From NCBI GenBank assembly GCA_025934735.1, contig JAICWP010000002.1, positions 186,001 through 250,000 of the forward strand: DNA of 64,000 bases, written 5' to 3'. Within the stretch, counting starts at the first letter, position 1; each line of letters starts with the position of its first letter. The translations under genes were made by a program, and so were the position numbers. The DNA comes from Terriglobales bacterium. GTDB taxonomy: Bacteria > Acidobacteriota > Terriglobia > Terriglobales > Acidobacteriaceae. The notes beneath the pieces are model-generated. The model worked only from the letters and a program-made list of their open reading frames with translations. It had not been told where the DNA came from and ran no database searches. This document shows, piece by piece, positions 49,999 to 59,009 of the stretch.

Positions 49999-50844
49999 CT
50001 ACGTCGCGATCCGGCGTTGAGGAACGGGTGCCGTTGTTCCCCCCAGCACCCAGCCGTCTGGGCCGCCCCGGTAGCTGTCCGTTTGCGTCACGCCAAAACG
50101 CGCTTGCCCGCCGTCCCAGGTGAAGCGTCGGATGACCACGCCTCCGGGTTCGATGTGGAGCAGGTTCCAGGAGTTGAATTCGCCCCGCACGCGAGTGGAC
50201 ACCGCCGTGCCCGCTTCCACGATCAAAGCCGAGTAACCGCTGATCTGGTAGCGCGTGGCCGTAGGCCCCGTATGGCTGACGTGCAGGTGCCCGGAAAGGA
50301 ACAGGTCCACGCGGCAGAGCGCGAATCCCGCCATGGCCATGCGTGCGCGGCCCACAATCGCGCCCTCCCCGTTCAAGGGCAGGTCGAAGGGATGGTGGGT
50401 CACGATGATGCGCGTAGCCTGCGGAGCTGCGCCGCTCAGCCGCTCGCAGGCACGGATCACCTGCTGCCGGTTAATACGCCCACCTTTGAACGTCGTGGCT
50501 CGGGCCGTGTTGATACCGATCGCCGCCATTTCTTCATCGGCATAAAACGGCTGCAGATCGGCGGTAATGTACCGCAGGTAGCGCGCTAGTGGCGTGCGCC
50601 AGCGGGCGAAGCTATAGAGAGGCGAGAGGTCGTGATTGCCAGGAACCACGATCTGCGGTCCAGGCAGCGAATCCAGAAATTCGCGTGCCGCCTGGAATTC
50701 ATGAACCCGCGCCCGCTGCGTGAGGTCGCCGGAGACCACGATCAGATCGGGACGCGTGCTTGCCAGTTCTTCCCGCAAGCCGCGAAGTACCTTGCGGTCC
50801 ACGCGTCCGAAATGCAGGTCCGAAATATGGGCCACACTGCGCAT
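49999..50844 (-). CDS. Calcineurin-like metallophosphoesterase
   Basis: ATG 50844 is one base after the stop of the lipid kinase gene (TAAGATG), so I choose it over the frame start at 50877. 281 residues with metallophosphatase motifs: SDLHFG (residues 8-13), VVSGDLTQRA, VPGNHD, VTHHPFD and FLSGHLHVSH. Two-metal phosphoesterase of unknown substrate, often cyclic nucleotides or nucleotide-linked compounds. Translational coupling with the diacylglycerol-kinase-type gene suggests a shared lipid or phosphate pathway. Confidence 0.88.
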   Translation of the reverse strand: MRSVAHISDLHFGRVDRKVLRGLREELASTRPDLIVVSGDLTQRARVHEFQAAREFLDSLPGPQIVVPGNHDLSPLYSFARWRTPLARYLRYITADLQPFYADEEMAAIGINTARATTFKGGRINRQQVIRACERLSGAAPQATRIIVTHHPFDLPLNGEGAIVGRARMAMAGFALCRVDLFLSGHLHVSHTGPTATRYQISGYSALIVEAGTAVSTRVRGEFNSWNLLHIEPGGVVIRRFTWDGGQARFGVTQTDSYRGGPDGWVLGGTTAPVPQRRIAT

Positions 50845-50845
50845 C

Positions 50846-51766
50846 TTAGGCCGCCCGGGCCTCGCCTGCCGGGACAATCACCTGCAAGGCGCCCGGTCGA
50901 GTGCGGTAGTGCAGCGGGCTTTCCATCCACGTCACCTCGCCGTCGAGCGCCACGCGCACCCGCTTGCGCCGGGTTTGGATGCGCAGGTCGCGGGCGGCGA
51001 CCGTCTGCAGTTCGCAAGCCTTTGAAGCCCTTCCCAGCAGCGTCCCCAGCGCAAGCTTCAGCAGATCCTGCCGCCGGCCGCGCGTGGCTACAAAAAGGCA
51101 CAGCTCGCCGCCAGTCAGGCTTTCGCGCGCCCCGATGCGGAACGCCTCCATGGAGTACCTGTTGTTGCCGATAAAAACCAAGGGGGTGCGGTAGCGCAGT
51201 TCGCGTCCATCCACGGTCAGCGTGACGTCCAGGAAAGGATAGCGGCGCAGCACGCTAAGGGCGGCCTGGGCAGAAGCCGTCCATTTGCTTTGCCCCTTTT
51301 GTTGCCCCTTCTCGCGCTCCGCTACAAGCCAGGGATAAAGCCCTAGGCTGGAGTTGTTAACGAACACGCGGCCGTTCACCTCACCCACGTCCACGCGCCC
51401 CACTTCTCCCGCCAGCAGCGTGCGCATGGCTGCATCCCTGTCGCTGGGTATGCCTAATTCCTTGGCGAAGTGGTTCAGCGTGCCCAGAGGCAGCACGCCC
51501 ATGGGAATGCCGGTGCCCACTAGTTGGGCGGCCACCGCGCTTACCGTGCCGTCGCCGCCTGCGGCAATCACCAGTTCGCTATGTTCCTGGACGGCGTGCC
51601 GGGCCAGTTCCGGGAGTTGAGCGCCCTGCTCGGTTACTAGAATCTGGGCGTCAACACCGTTACTCGCCAGGCTTTCCCGCACCCAGCTGCTCACGTCGCC
51701 TTTTGCGGACTTCAGGCCCGACCTCGAATTCAGAACCAAGCTGATGTGGGAGCGCGGAACCGCCAT
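50846..51766 (-). CDS. Diacylglycerol kinase-family lipid kinase
   Basis: From ATG 51766 306 residues; the upstream extension to 51862 overlaps rlmB. Motifs: VLNSRSGLKSAKG, the nucleotide-binding VIAAGGDGTVSAVAAQL, GVLPLGTLNHFAKELGIP and FVNNSSLGLYPWLVAEREK. These are typical of YegS/DgkB-like kinases that phosphorylate diacylglycerol or other lipids. Divergent from rlmB, with a 57-base gap from the longest rlmB start. Confidence 0.9.
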   Translation of the reverse strand: MAVPRSHISLVLNSRSGLKSAKGDVSSWVRESLASNGVDAQILVTEQGAQLPELARHAVQEHSELVIAAGGDGTVSAVAAQLVGTGIPMGVLPLGTLNHFAKELGIPSDRDAAMRTLLAGEVGRVDVGEVNGRVFVNNSSLGLYPWLVAEREKGQQKGQSKWTASAQAALSVLRRYPFLDVTLTVDGRELRYRTPLVFIGNNRYSMEAFRIGARESLTGGELCLFVATRGRRQDLLKLALGTLLGRASKACELQTVAARDLRIQTRRKRVRVALDGEVTWMESPLHYRTRPGALQVIVPAGEARAA

Positions 51767-51823
51767 GGTGCTTCTATCCGGGGTATCGGAGTTTGTTTCC
51801 ACGTCTAATGAGATGAGGAAAAC

Positions 51824-52684
51824 GTGTCTGGCAGCGTCGGTCAGCCCCACAATCGGCGGCAACTCGCGGCAGGCGATACACTGTTACCCGTGGACGTCAT
51901 CTTCGGCATCAATGCGGTGGGCGAGGCTTTGAAATCTCGCGGCCGCGGCTTTGAATACGTTGGCGTGGCCCGCGAGCGCCACGACCATCGTGTGCAGAGC
52001 ATCATTGACGAGTGCCGCCGCCTGGGTGTCGCTGTCCGCTTTGTACCCCGGCAGGATATTGACCGCCTGACCGGCACCGCTTCTCACCAGGGTGTGGCGG
52101 CGGTTACTTCCGCCAAGACCTACGCCGAAATGGACGATATTCTTTCCGGCAAGCGCGGCGAACACGCGCTGATCGTTGTGCTGGATGGCGTGGAAGATCC
52201 CCACAACCTGGGCGCTATTATCCGCACCGCTGATGGTGCCGGCGCCGACGGCGTGCTCATCCCAGAACGGCGTGCGGCCGGCGTGACCGCCACTGTGGCT
52301 AAGGCCTCCGCCGGCGCCGTGGAGCATGTGCCCATCGCCAAAATCACCAACGTGGCCCGTACGCTGGAGGAACTCAAGAGCCGCAATGTGTGGACGGTGG
52401 GCCTGGACGAGCGCGGCCCTCAGTCCTACGATGCCCTCGACTACAACATGGATTGCGCGCTGGTGCTGGGCGCGGAAGGCAAAGGCCTGCATGAACTGGT
52501 GCGCAAGAAGTGCGATTTCCTGGTGTCCATACCCATGTTGGGCAAAGTGCCATCCCTGAACGTGTCCGTGGCCACGGCCGTCGTTCTATATGAAATTGCC
52601 CGCCAGCGCCGGCGCGCGAACATGGCTGCCAGCCGGGTGAACCGGAATAGCCCCGCCCGGACGCAATCCTCCAAACCCGAATGA
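51824..52684 (+). CDS. rlmB: 23S rRNA (guanosine-2'-O)-methyltransferase RlmB-like
   Basis: Frame from GTG 51824; a GTG at 51890 (VDVIFGINAV) would give a better match to the family N-terminus. SpoU substrate-binding domain (INAVGEALKSRGRGFEYVGVAR), then the trefoil-knot methyltransferase: VVLDGVEDPHNLGAIIRTADGAGADG, VLGAEGKGLHELVRKKCDF and IPMLGKVPSLNVSVATAVVLYE. The NLGAIIRT, GAEGKG and LNVSVA motifs form the SAM site. It modifies G2251 of 23S rRNA in E. coli; here it might be the related TrmH-like group 3 enzyme. Its stop overlaps the next gene's ATG. Confidence 0.9.
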   Translation: MSGSVGQPHNRRQLAAGDTLLPVDVIFGINAVGEALKSRGRGFEYVGVARERHDHRVQSIIDECRRLGVAVRFVPRQDIDRLTGTASHQGVAAVTSAKTYAEMDDILSGKRGEHALIVVLDGVEDPHNLGAIIRTADGAGADGVLIPERRAAGVTATVAKASAGAVEHVPIAKITNVARTLEELKSRNVWTVGLDERGPQSYDALDYNMDCALVLGAEGKGLHELVRKKCDFLVSIPMLGKVPSLNVSVATAVVLYEIARQRRRANMAASRVNRNSPARTQSSKPE

Positions 52685-54432
52685 ATCTGGTTCGCGTTCT
52701 CGTCTTTTTCGTGCTTGCCTGCACTTCCACGTGCTTTGCTGCGCTGGATCGAGGAGCCTTCACCTTCACCAACTACGATCTGGAACTGCGCGTTGATCCC
52801 GCCGGGCAAGCACTGGCCGCGCGTGGCAAAATTACGCTGCGCAACGATTCCACCCAGCCGCAGACCGTGGCCGCCATGCAGATTTCCTCCAGCCTGGCTT
52901 GGCGCCTCATCCAAGTCGCCGGCAAGCCCGTCCAGTTTGTCAGCCAGCCCTACACCACGGACATTGACCATACTGGCAGCGTCACCGAAGCCATCATCAC
53001 CTTACCCGCGGCAGTCCCGCCCCGCGGCACCGTGGAAATCGAGGTCGGCTATTCCGGCACCATCTCTGCCGACACTACCCGCCTCACCCGCATCGGCACG
53101 CCCGCCACCGTGGCTTCGCACAGTGATTGGGACCAGATCAGCTCCTCCTTCACCGCGGTGCGTGGTATTGGATTCGTGGCCTGGTACCCGGTCGAACTGG
53201 ACGCAGCCAGCCTTTCCAGCGGCAACGCGCTTTTTCAGGCGCTGGGCGATTGGAAGGCGCGCTCGGCGGCATCCAGACTGAAGGTGAACTTCTGCTGGAT
53301 CAATGACGAAAGCCCGCTCACCGTGGTGGCCAACGGCCAGAGCGAGGGCATGGGACGCACCGCTCCCAGCGAGGAGGGGCAGGGAATCACAGGTTGTACT
53401 CCTTACACTTTCGCGCCGCTGGGACTGACCGTGCCCACCTTCGTCATCGGCAATCTCACGGCTCTTGAACAGCCACTCGTCGGCGTGTACCACATTCCGG
53501 AACACGAGGCCGCGGCAGAAGTCTATGCCTCCACCGTCCAGAAGCTGGCGCCCTTTGTAGCCCGATGGCTGGGTCCGCCCCAGGAAAAAGTGAGGGTGGT
53601 TGATTTGACCAATGCCCAGGCAGCCTCTTTCGAAAGCGGTGGTGTGTTCTTTACGCCGCTCAACGCCGAAGATGCAAAGCCGTTGCAACTCCAGATGGTG
53701 CACCAGTTGGCGCACGCCTCCCTGGTTTCGCAACGCCCCTGGATTTACGAGGGTGTGGCCCACTTCCTGCAGGCGGTGGAACGCGAGCAGCAGGACGGAC
53801 GGGAAGCCGCCGTGGAATACATGACCGGGCAACTGCCGCCTCTGATCCAGGCGGAGCAACCGGTGGATGAGGCAGCGGCCAAAGGGCAGCCTGCGCCGCC
53901 GGAAGCCGCCAGCCAATCGCTGGTCAATGCCAACGACGACGTCTTCTATCACACCAAAGCCATGTACGTTTGGTGGATGCTGCGCGATATGCTTGGCAAT
54001 CAGGCGTTGCAGCGCGCGCTCCAGTCCTATCGTGCTGATCAGGACAAAGAGCCTTCCTACATGCAGCGGCTTCTGCAGGCGCAAACCAAACAGGCTCTGG
54101 AGTGGTTTTTCGACGATTGGGTGTACCGCGACCGGGGCTTACCGGATTTCCAGGTGGACTCCGCCTATCCGCGCAAGTTGCTGGCCGGCGAATACGTCCT
54201 GACCGTCACTGTGAAAAATTCGGGCGACGTCCGGGCCGAGGTCCCGGTCACCGCCCGGGCGCCCCAGGGCGAAATGTCGAAGCGGGTAGAAGTTCCGGCA
54301 AAAGGGACAGCCGTGGTTCGCATCCGCATTCCGGCGGCGCCGACCGAGGCCACCGTCAATGATGGCAGCGTGCCGGAGAGCGATCCCAACAACAACTCGC
54401 TGAAAATCACGACGGCGCCACCATCGCCATAG
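52681..54432 (+). CDS. Exported gluzincin-like peptidase homologue with HQLAH in place of HExxH
   Basis: A 583-residue protein with signal peptide (VLVFFVLACTSTCFA). An M1-like beta N-terminal domain (about 25-170, FTNYDLELRVDPAGQALAARGKITLRN) precedes the helical catalytic-like domain. There HQLAH (H341-H345) stands where HExxH is expected, with E357 of WIYEGVAHF as the third metal ligand. A C-terminal CARDB-like sandwich (about 505-580, YVLTVTVKNSGDVRAEVPV) completes it. The catalytic Glu is Gln, so it is probably an inactive binding protein. ATGA overlap with rlmB. Confidence 0.8.
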   Translation: MNLVRVLVFFVLACTSTCFAALDRGAFTFTNYDLELRVDPAGQALAARGKITLRNDSTQPQTVAAMQISSSLAWRLIQVAGKPVQFVSQPYTTDIDHTGSVTEAIITLPAAVPPRGTVEIEVGYSGTISADTTRLTRIGTPATVASHSDWDQISSSFTAVRGIGFVAWYPVELDAASLSSGNALFQALGDWKARSAASRLKVNFCWINDESPLTVVANGQSEGMGRTAPSEEGQGITGCTPYTFAPLGLTVPTFVIGNLTALEQPLVGVYHIPEHEAAAEVYASTVQKLAPFVARWLGPPQEKVRVVDLTNAQAASFESGGVFFTPLNAEDAKPLQLQMVHQLAHASLVSQRPWIYEGVAHFLQAVEREQQDGREAAVEYMTGQLPPLIQAEQPVDEAAAKGQPAPPEAASQSLVNANDDVFYHTKAMYVWWMLRDMLGNQALQRALQSYRADQDKEPSYMQRLLQAQTKQALEWFFDDWVYRDRGLPDFQVDSAYPRKLLAGEYVLTVTVKNSGDVRAEVPVTARAPQGEMSKRVEVPAKGTAVVRIRIPAAPTEATVNDGSVPESDPNNNSLKITTAPPSP

Positions 54433-54503
54433 CCCCGTGCACCCCTTTTTCTGGGAATGCTTTCGGGACGGTTCCGCAGCGCTTCGGCAAATGTACAATT
54501 CAG

Positions 54504-55955
54504 ATGTCTGCAGAAAGGACATGCGTGAGCTACATTCAGTTTCTGGGCGCCGCCGGAGTAGTGACCGGTTCCAAGCATCTGATCAGCACTTCTTCCAATG
54601 GCGGTAACGACGGCTTCCGCGTTCTGGTGGACTGCGGCCTGTTTCAGGGTCAGAAAGAATGGCGGGAGCGCAACTGGAAAGACACGCCGGTGCCGGCGCG
54701 CCAGATCAACGCCGTTATCCTGACCCACGCCCACCTCGATCATTCCGGGTGGATCCCGCGCCTGGTCAAAGAAGGCTTTCGCGGCGCCATTTACGCTACG
54801 CCCCCCACCATTGACCTGTGCCGAATCCTGCTGCCCGATTCCGGCCACTTGCAGGAAGAAGACGCCGAATTCCATAACCAGCATAAGACTTCCAAGCACG
54901 CACCCGCCTTGCCGCTCTATACCGCCGAAGAAGCGCAGAATTGCCTGCAATATTTCCAGCCGGTACAGGATGGCAATACGGTGCAGGTCTGCCCTGAGCT
55001 CTCCTTCCGTTTCGTGCGCTCGGCGCACATCCTGGGCGCGGCCATGGCTGAGGTTGTGCTCAAGCTCAATGAGGGATCGCGGCGCCTGCTCTTCACCGGT
55101 GATATCGGGCGCGTGCGCGACCAGAACATCGCGCCCGGCAAGGTGGTGCACTCCGGACCCGCTGAAGGCGAAGTTGCGGATGTGGTGGTCATGGAATCCA
55201 CCTACGGCAATCGCTCGCACCCGGATGCCGATCCCCGTCCCCAACTGGCCGAACTGATTCGCCAGACCGTGCAGCGCGGCGGCTCCGTCGTGGTTCCCGC
55301 CTTTGCCGTTGAGCGCACTCAGAAATTTCTCTTCATGCTCAAGGAACTCATGGAGTCGGGGCAGATTCCACATGTGCCCGTTCATGCTGATAGTCCCATG
55401 GCCATCAACGCGGTGGAAGTTTTCCTCAAATACAAAGATGAGTACAGCGAGGAAGCCAAGCGCCTGATCGGCCAGTATGGTTCGCCGCTTCAGTGGCCGG
55501 ACTTCTATTTCGATTCCACTTCCGAGCAGTCGAAGAAAATTAACCAGCTGCGGTTTCCCGCCATTATCGTCTCCTCCAGCGGCATGGCCACGGGCGGCCG
55601 CATCCTGCACCACCTCGCACAGCGCTTGCCGGATCCGCGCAATCTGATTCTGTTTATTGGCTTCCAGGCTCCGGGCACGCGCGGCGCTACCATCAAGAGC
55701 GGTGCCAAGGAAGTTAAAATGTTCGGGCAGGTGGTCTCAATCCGCGCCCAGGTCGCGGCCCTGGAGCAGTTCAGCGATCACGCGGACACTCCTGAACTCC
55801 TGCAATGGTTGCGCACCTTCCCGCAAAAGCCGGAGGTCACTTACCTGGTCCACGGTGAGCCCGCGGCGGCTACCGCCCTCCGCCAGGCTATGACTCAGGC
55901 TCTGGGCTGGGACGTTGAGGTGGCGCAGTGGATGGAAAAAGTTCCGATTAAGTGA
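54504..55955 (+). CDS. Beta-CASP metallo-beta-lactamase-fold RNA hydrolase
   Basis: A 483-residue protein: MBL motifs THAHLDHSG, FVRSAHILGAAM and LFTGDIGR, followed by the beta-CASP domain with MESTYGNR, VVPAFAVERTQ, SSGMATGGRILHHL and QFSDHAD and the late His of VHGEP. This matches the CPSF73-like RNA endonuclease/5-prime exonuclease group without KH domains. Members process RNA; direct targets here unknown. The first residues SAERTCVSY before IQFLGAAG are short and a start at 54525 (GTG) is possible. Confidence 0.9.
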   Translation: MSAERTCVSYIQFLGAAGVVTGSKHLISTSSNGGNDGFRVLVDCGLFQGQKEWRERNWKDTPVPARQINAVILTHAHLDHSGWIPRLVKEGFRGAIYATPPTIDLCRILLPDSGHLQEEDAEFHNQHKTSKHAPALPLYTAEEAQNCLQYFQPVQDGNTVQVCPELSFRFVRSAHILGAAMAEVVLKLNEGSRRLLFTGDIGRVRDQNIAPGKVVHSGPAEGEVADVVVMESTYGNRSHPDADPRPQLAELIRQTVQRGGSVVVPAFAVERTQKFLFMLKELMESGQIPHVPVHADSPMAINAVEVFLKYKDEYSEEAKRLIGQYGSPLQWPDFYFDSTSEQSKKINQLRFPAIIVSSSGMATGGRILHHLAQRLPDPRNLILFIGFQAPGTRGATIKSGAKEVKMFGQVVSIRAQVAALEQFSDHADTPELLQWLRTFPQKPEVTYLVHGEPAAATALRQAMTQALGWDVEVAQWMEKVPIK

Positions 55956-56097
55956 CGATTCAAGAATGTAGATTGAAGATTGATAAACCAGAACTCAGCA
56001 TTGCGAGGCCAGCATTTTGCCTTTGAAAGTAATCACTGAACGACCTCGGGCTGCGATTGTTAAATCATCAATCTTCAATCATCAATCTTCAATAGCC
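55956..56097. repeat. TCAATCT / ATTGAAGA heptad arrays upstream of the GH16 gene
   Basis: ATTCAAG, ATTGAAG and ATTGATA units (55958-55987) and inverted ATCATCA, ATCTTCA, ATCATCA, ATCTTCA, ATAGCC units (56062-56096) bracket a 75-base middle. The right array runs to the GH16 start codon. Confidence 0.75.
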
Positions 56098-56934
56098 ATG
56101 AGACATCTTGGCAATACGGTGCTCGCCTTCCTTGTCCTCTTGATTTCTTCAACCGCGTGGGCACAAACTGCTCCCAAGCCTGCCGGACACTGGGCGCTGG
56201 CGTGGAGCGATGAATTCAACCAGGCCGATGGTTCCAGCCCCGACCCTGCCAAGTGGACTCTTGAGGTCGGCGGGGGCGGCTGGGGCAATCACGAACTGGA
56301 GTACTACACCGACCGGCCCGAGAACGCCCGCATCGAGCACGGCCACCTGCTGATTACCGCGCTTCGCCAAAACTACACCGGGTCCGACGGAGTTACGCGC
56401 GGCTACACCTCCGCCCGCCTGAAGACCCTGGGTAAGTTCTCCGTTACCTACGGCCGCGTTGAGGCACGTATCAAGATTCCCCGCGGGCAGGGCGTTTGGC
56501 CTGCATTCTGGATGTTGGGTAGCAACATTGACCAGGTTGAGTGGCCGAAATGCGGCGAAATTGACATCATGGAGAGCATCGGCCGTGAGCCGGCGGTGGT
56601 GCACGGCACAATTCACGGTCCCGGCTACTCCGGCGACAAAGGCATTGGCGCGCCGTTTTCCTTGCGCCATGGACGGTTCGCGGATCACTATCACGTGTTT
56701 GCCGTGGAGTGGGAGCCCAATCGGATTCGCTTCTACGTGGACCGCAAACTCTATGCCACCCGCACCCCGGCCGATCTACCTGAAGGTGCGAAGTGGGTTT
56801 TCGATCAGCCGTTCTTCTTACTCCTGAACTTTGCCGTGGGAGGCGACTGGCCCGGCTTTCCCGATAGCAGCACCCAATTTCCGCAGCAGATGCTGGTGGA
56901 CTACGTCAGGGTGTACCGCCGCGCGGACCAATAG
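56098..56934 (+). CDS. Secreted GH16 beta-glucanase
   Basis: I choose ATG 56098 because it begins a clear signal peptide (RHLGNTVLAFLVLLISSTAWAQ); the frame upstream only translates repeat sequence. 278 residues: GH16 jelly-roll with WSDEFNQADGSSPDPAKWTLE, WGNHELEYYTDRPENARIE, the catalytic EIDIME (E154, D156, E159 of GEIDIMES) and FAVEWEPNRIRFYVD. The extra Met between D and E fits laminarinase-type GH16 (beta-1,3- or mixed-linkage glucan). Stand-alone gene; no Shine-Dalgarno is seen because the repeat array occupies the region. Confidence 0.9.
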   Translation: MRHLGNTVLAFLVLLISSTAWAQTAPKPAGHWALAWSDEFNQADGSSPDPAKWTLEVGGGGWGNHELEYYTDRPENARIEHGHLLITALRQNYTGSDGVTRGYTSARLKTLGKFSVTYGRVEARIKIPRGQGVWPAFWMLGSNIDQVEWPKCGEIDIMESIGREPAVVHGTIHGPGYSGDKGIGAPFSLRHGRFADHYHVFAVEWEPNRIRFYVDRKLYATRTPADLPEGAKWVFDQPFFLLLNFAVGGDWPGFPDSSTQFPQQMLVDYVRVYRRADQ

Positions 56935-56959
56935 GTTAGAACCAGCTTCTCCGTCGTCA

Positions 56960-57008
56960 ACTGCCCCGGTTTTCAATCGTCCATCATCAATCTACAATCG
57001 TAGATTGT
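56960..57008. repeat. Short TCAATCT array reaching the dinB start codon
   Basis: CAATCGTCCATCATCAATC, then TACAATCGTAGATTGT. The last 16 bases contain an inverted ACAATC/GATTGT pair immediately before the ATG at 57009. Confidence 0.6.
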
Positions 57009-57521
57009 ATGACCGCGCAGGAATTCAAGAAGCTGCTGGATGCCGCCGACAAAAGCCCTGAACAGGTGGCGCGGGCGGTTATGGGATTGCCTGCCAAGGT
57101 GCTGCAGTACAAGCCCGCGCCTGACAAGTGGTCGGTGCAGGAAATCCTGGCTCACCTGGCCGATTCGGAACTGGTGTACGGTTATCGCCTGCGCCAGGCC
57201 ATCGCCGACAAGGAGCCTACCTTCGCACCTATTGACCAGGACGCGTGGGCTGCCAAGCTGGGCTACATGGAGCCGACCACGCCGGAACTGATTGCGCTCT
57301 ACTCGCTTCTGCGTCGCGCCAACCTGCGTGTATTGCGGCGGCTCATGCCCGCCGACCTGGAGAAGGGCGGCTTTCATCCCGAGCACAAGCGCAAGGTCAC
57401 CGTGGCCGAGATCGTGGAGATGATGGCAAAGCACGGCCCCAGCCATCTGGAGCAGATCGAGCGCCTGAAGCAGATGGCCGGCAGTAGGCCGACGGGGGGC
57501 AAAAAGCCGCGCGTGCACTAA
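57009..57521 (+). CDS. DinB-family protein
   Basis: A 170-residue four-helix bundle protein of the DinB/YfiT superfamily: KWSVQEILAHLADSELVYGYRLRQAI supplies the first metal His region, and MAKHGPSHLEQIERLKQMAG the later His pair. Family members are metal-dependent, often thiol transferases or of unknown role. Not the same as DNA polymerase IV. No ribosome binding site is visible before the ATG, only repeat sequence. Confidence 0.85.
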   Translation: MTAQEFKKLLDAADKSPEQVARAVMGLPAKVLQYKPAPDKWSVQEILAHLADSELVYGYRLRQAIADKEPTFAPIDQDAWAAKLGYMEPTTPELIALYSLLRRANLRVLRRLMPADLEKGGFHPEHKRKVTVAEIVEMMAKHGPSHLEQIERLKQMAGSRPTGGKKPRVH

Positions 57522-57832
57522 ATTAATTGACGATTGAAGATTTAAGATCTTCGATTGAAAATTCTGTTCAACGAAATTGCCGATTGACGATTGCCGATTG
57601 AAAAAGCTCTTCGACGAGCTACCTTCCCACTGTCATCCTGAGGAAGCGCGACCGAGCCCTGCGAGGGAGAGCGACCGAAGGACCCCTGCATTGGATGGAA
57701 CCGCCGATATTGATCCAGGGAATTCAGCAAGACCACAGGTAACATCGGTAGCAAGGAGAGATGCTGGCAGGATTTCACTCGTCAATTATCAATCATCAAT
57801 CTTCAATTCCCGACTACCGAATTCGTAAACCG
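57522..57832. repeat. Composite repeat element flanked by inverted heptad arrays
   Basis: Left flank 57525-57602: ATTGACG, ATTGAAG, ATTTAAG and GATTGCCGATTGACGATTGC units. Right flank 57776-57825: inverted TCAATTA, TCAATCA, TCAATCT, TCAATTC units. Between them sits the dispersed motif TGTCATCCTGAGGAAGCGCG (57631 onward), CGAGCCCTGCGAGGGAG and GACCGAAGGACCCCTGCA, which itself contains CCCTGCGAGGG. The right flank overlaps the last ten codons of trpD and supplies its stop. Confidence 0.75.
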
Positions 57833-58891
57833 CACCATCGCTTCGAGTTTGCGGCGGGCATTCCCGGAGTCCAGCGATTGCGCCGCTAGGGGCAAGGCGT
57901 CGCGGATGTGGTCGGCGCAAGCTGCGGCCACCAGCGCGGCGGCCGCGTTGAGCAGCACCACATCGCGGCAAGCGGATTTCTTGCCGTCCAGAATTTCGCG
58001 AATGATGGCGGCATTATCTGAAGCATCGCCGCCGGAGATGGCCTGAAGGCTGGCGCGCGAAAACCCCAACTCCTCCGGCGTCACTTCGTAGCTGCGCACG
58101 CTGCCTTCGCGCACTTCGGCCACGCGGGTCGGGCCGGTGATAGTGATCTCGTCCAGGCCATCGTCGCCGTGGACCACCAGGGCGCGATGAACTCCCAACA
58201 TGCTCAGTGCTTCAGCCAGTTTCTCCACCAGGTCGGCCGAGTAAACGCCTACCACCTGAGCCGACGCCGAAGCCGGATTGGTAAGCGGGCCTAGCAAGTT
58301 GAATACCGTGCGCAGGCGCAGCTCGCGGCGCGCGGGCTGCACGTATTTCATGGCCGAGTGCATGGCGGGCGCGAACAGAAACGCGATGCCCACCTGCTCC
58401 AGGCAGGCGGCAATGCGAGCCGGCGGCAGGGAAATGTTCACCCCCAGCGCTTCCATCACGTCGGCGGAGCCGCACTTGGAAGTCACGCTGCGGTTGCCGT
58501 GCTTGGCCACCCGCACACCGGCGCCGGCCACCACCAGAGCGGTAGCAGTGGAAATATTGAAGGTGCCGCTCGTATCTCCTCCGGTGCCGCAGGTGTCCAC
58601 CAGGGCATCGCGCTCGGTGCCGCTCACGTCCAGCGCGGAGTCGCGGCTGAGGGGCAGGGGAGAGGCGGCAGCGCGTATGGCCTCGGCGAAGCCGACAATT
58701 TCCTCTACGGTTTCACCCTTCATGTGTAGAGCGACCAGCAGGGCCGCGATCTGCGCATCGCTGCAGCCGCCGGCGAGAATTTCCGCCATTACCGCACGCG
58801 CCTCCTCGCGGGCCAGCGACTCGCGGTGGTTGGCAATGCGGTGGAGCGCGTCAGTGATTGCAGTTGTCAGTTGCCAGTCCCCAATTGCCAC
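57803..58891 (-). CDS. trpD: Anthranilate phosphoribosyltransferase TrpD
   Basis: From GTG 58891 about 362 residues; the frame extends to 58960 but has no better start. Motifs: [30 protein letters not shown], the phosphoribosyl-binding [50 protein letters not shown] and [11 protein letters not shown]. It transfers phosphoribose to anthranilate in tryptophan synthesis. It stands alone without other trp genes. Both ends are repeat-influenced: the N-terminal WQLTT reads through an ACTGACA array at 58860-58885 and the stop comes from another. Confidence 0.93.
   Translation of the reverse strand: MAIGDWQLTTAITDALHRIANHRESLAREEARAVMAEILAGGCSDAQIAALLVALHMKGETVEEIVGFAEAIRAAASPLPLSRDSALDVSGTERDALVDTCGTGGDTSGTFNISTATALVVAGAGVRVAKHGNRSVTSKCGSADVMEALGVNISLPPARIAACLEQVGIAFLFAPAMHSAMKYVQPARRELRLRTVFNLLGPLTNPASASAQVVGVYSADLVEKLAEALSMLGVHRALVVHGDDGLDEITITGPTRVAEVREGSVRSYEVTPEELGFSRASLQAISGGDASDNAAIIREILDGKKSACRDVVLLNAAAALVAAACADHIRDALPLAAQSLDSGNARRKLEAMVRFTNSVVGN
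58858..58885. repeat. CAGTTGT heptad array at the trpD N-terminus
   Basis: GCAGTTG, TCAGTTG, CCAGTCC, CCAATTG units, read on the minus strand as the start of trpD. Same family as the array inside dnaE2 at 14645-14730. Confidence 0.6.
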
Positions 58892-59009
58892 TTTGGAACA
58901 ATCATCGCACAAACCTCGCGTGCCCCAGAGCTGCCCGCTGACCACTTCCTCCTGATACAATCAAAAGTTTGCTGCGTGAGGTTCAGAGCTCGCAGGCAAG
59001 CCGGTCTTT

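Noticed and set aside
53002-54084. 360-codon minus-strand frame opposite the HQLAH protein
   Set aside because: Shadow of a gene with signal peptide and domain structure on the other strand.
54165-55613. 482-codon minus-strand frame opposite the beta-CASP gene
   Set aside because: Antisense shadow of a strongly supported gene; no domain recognised.
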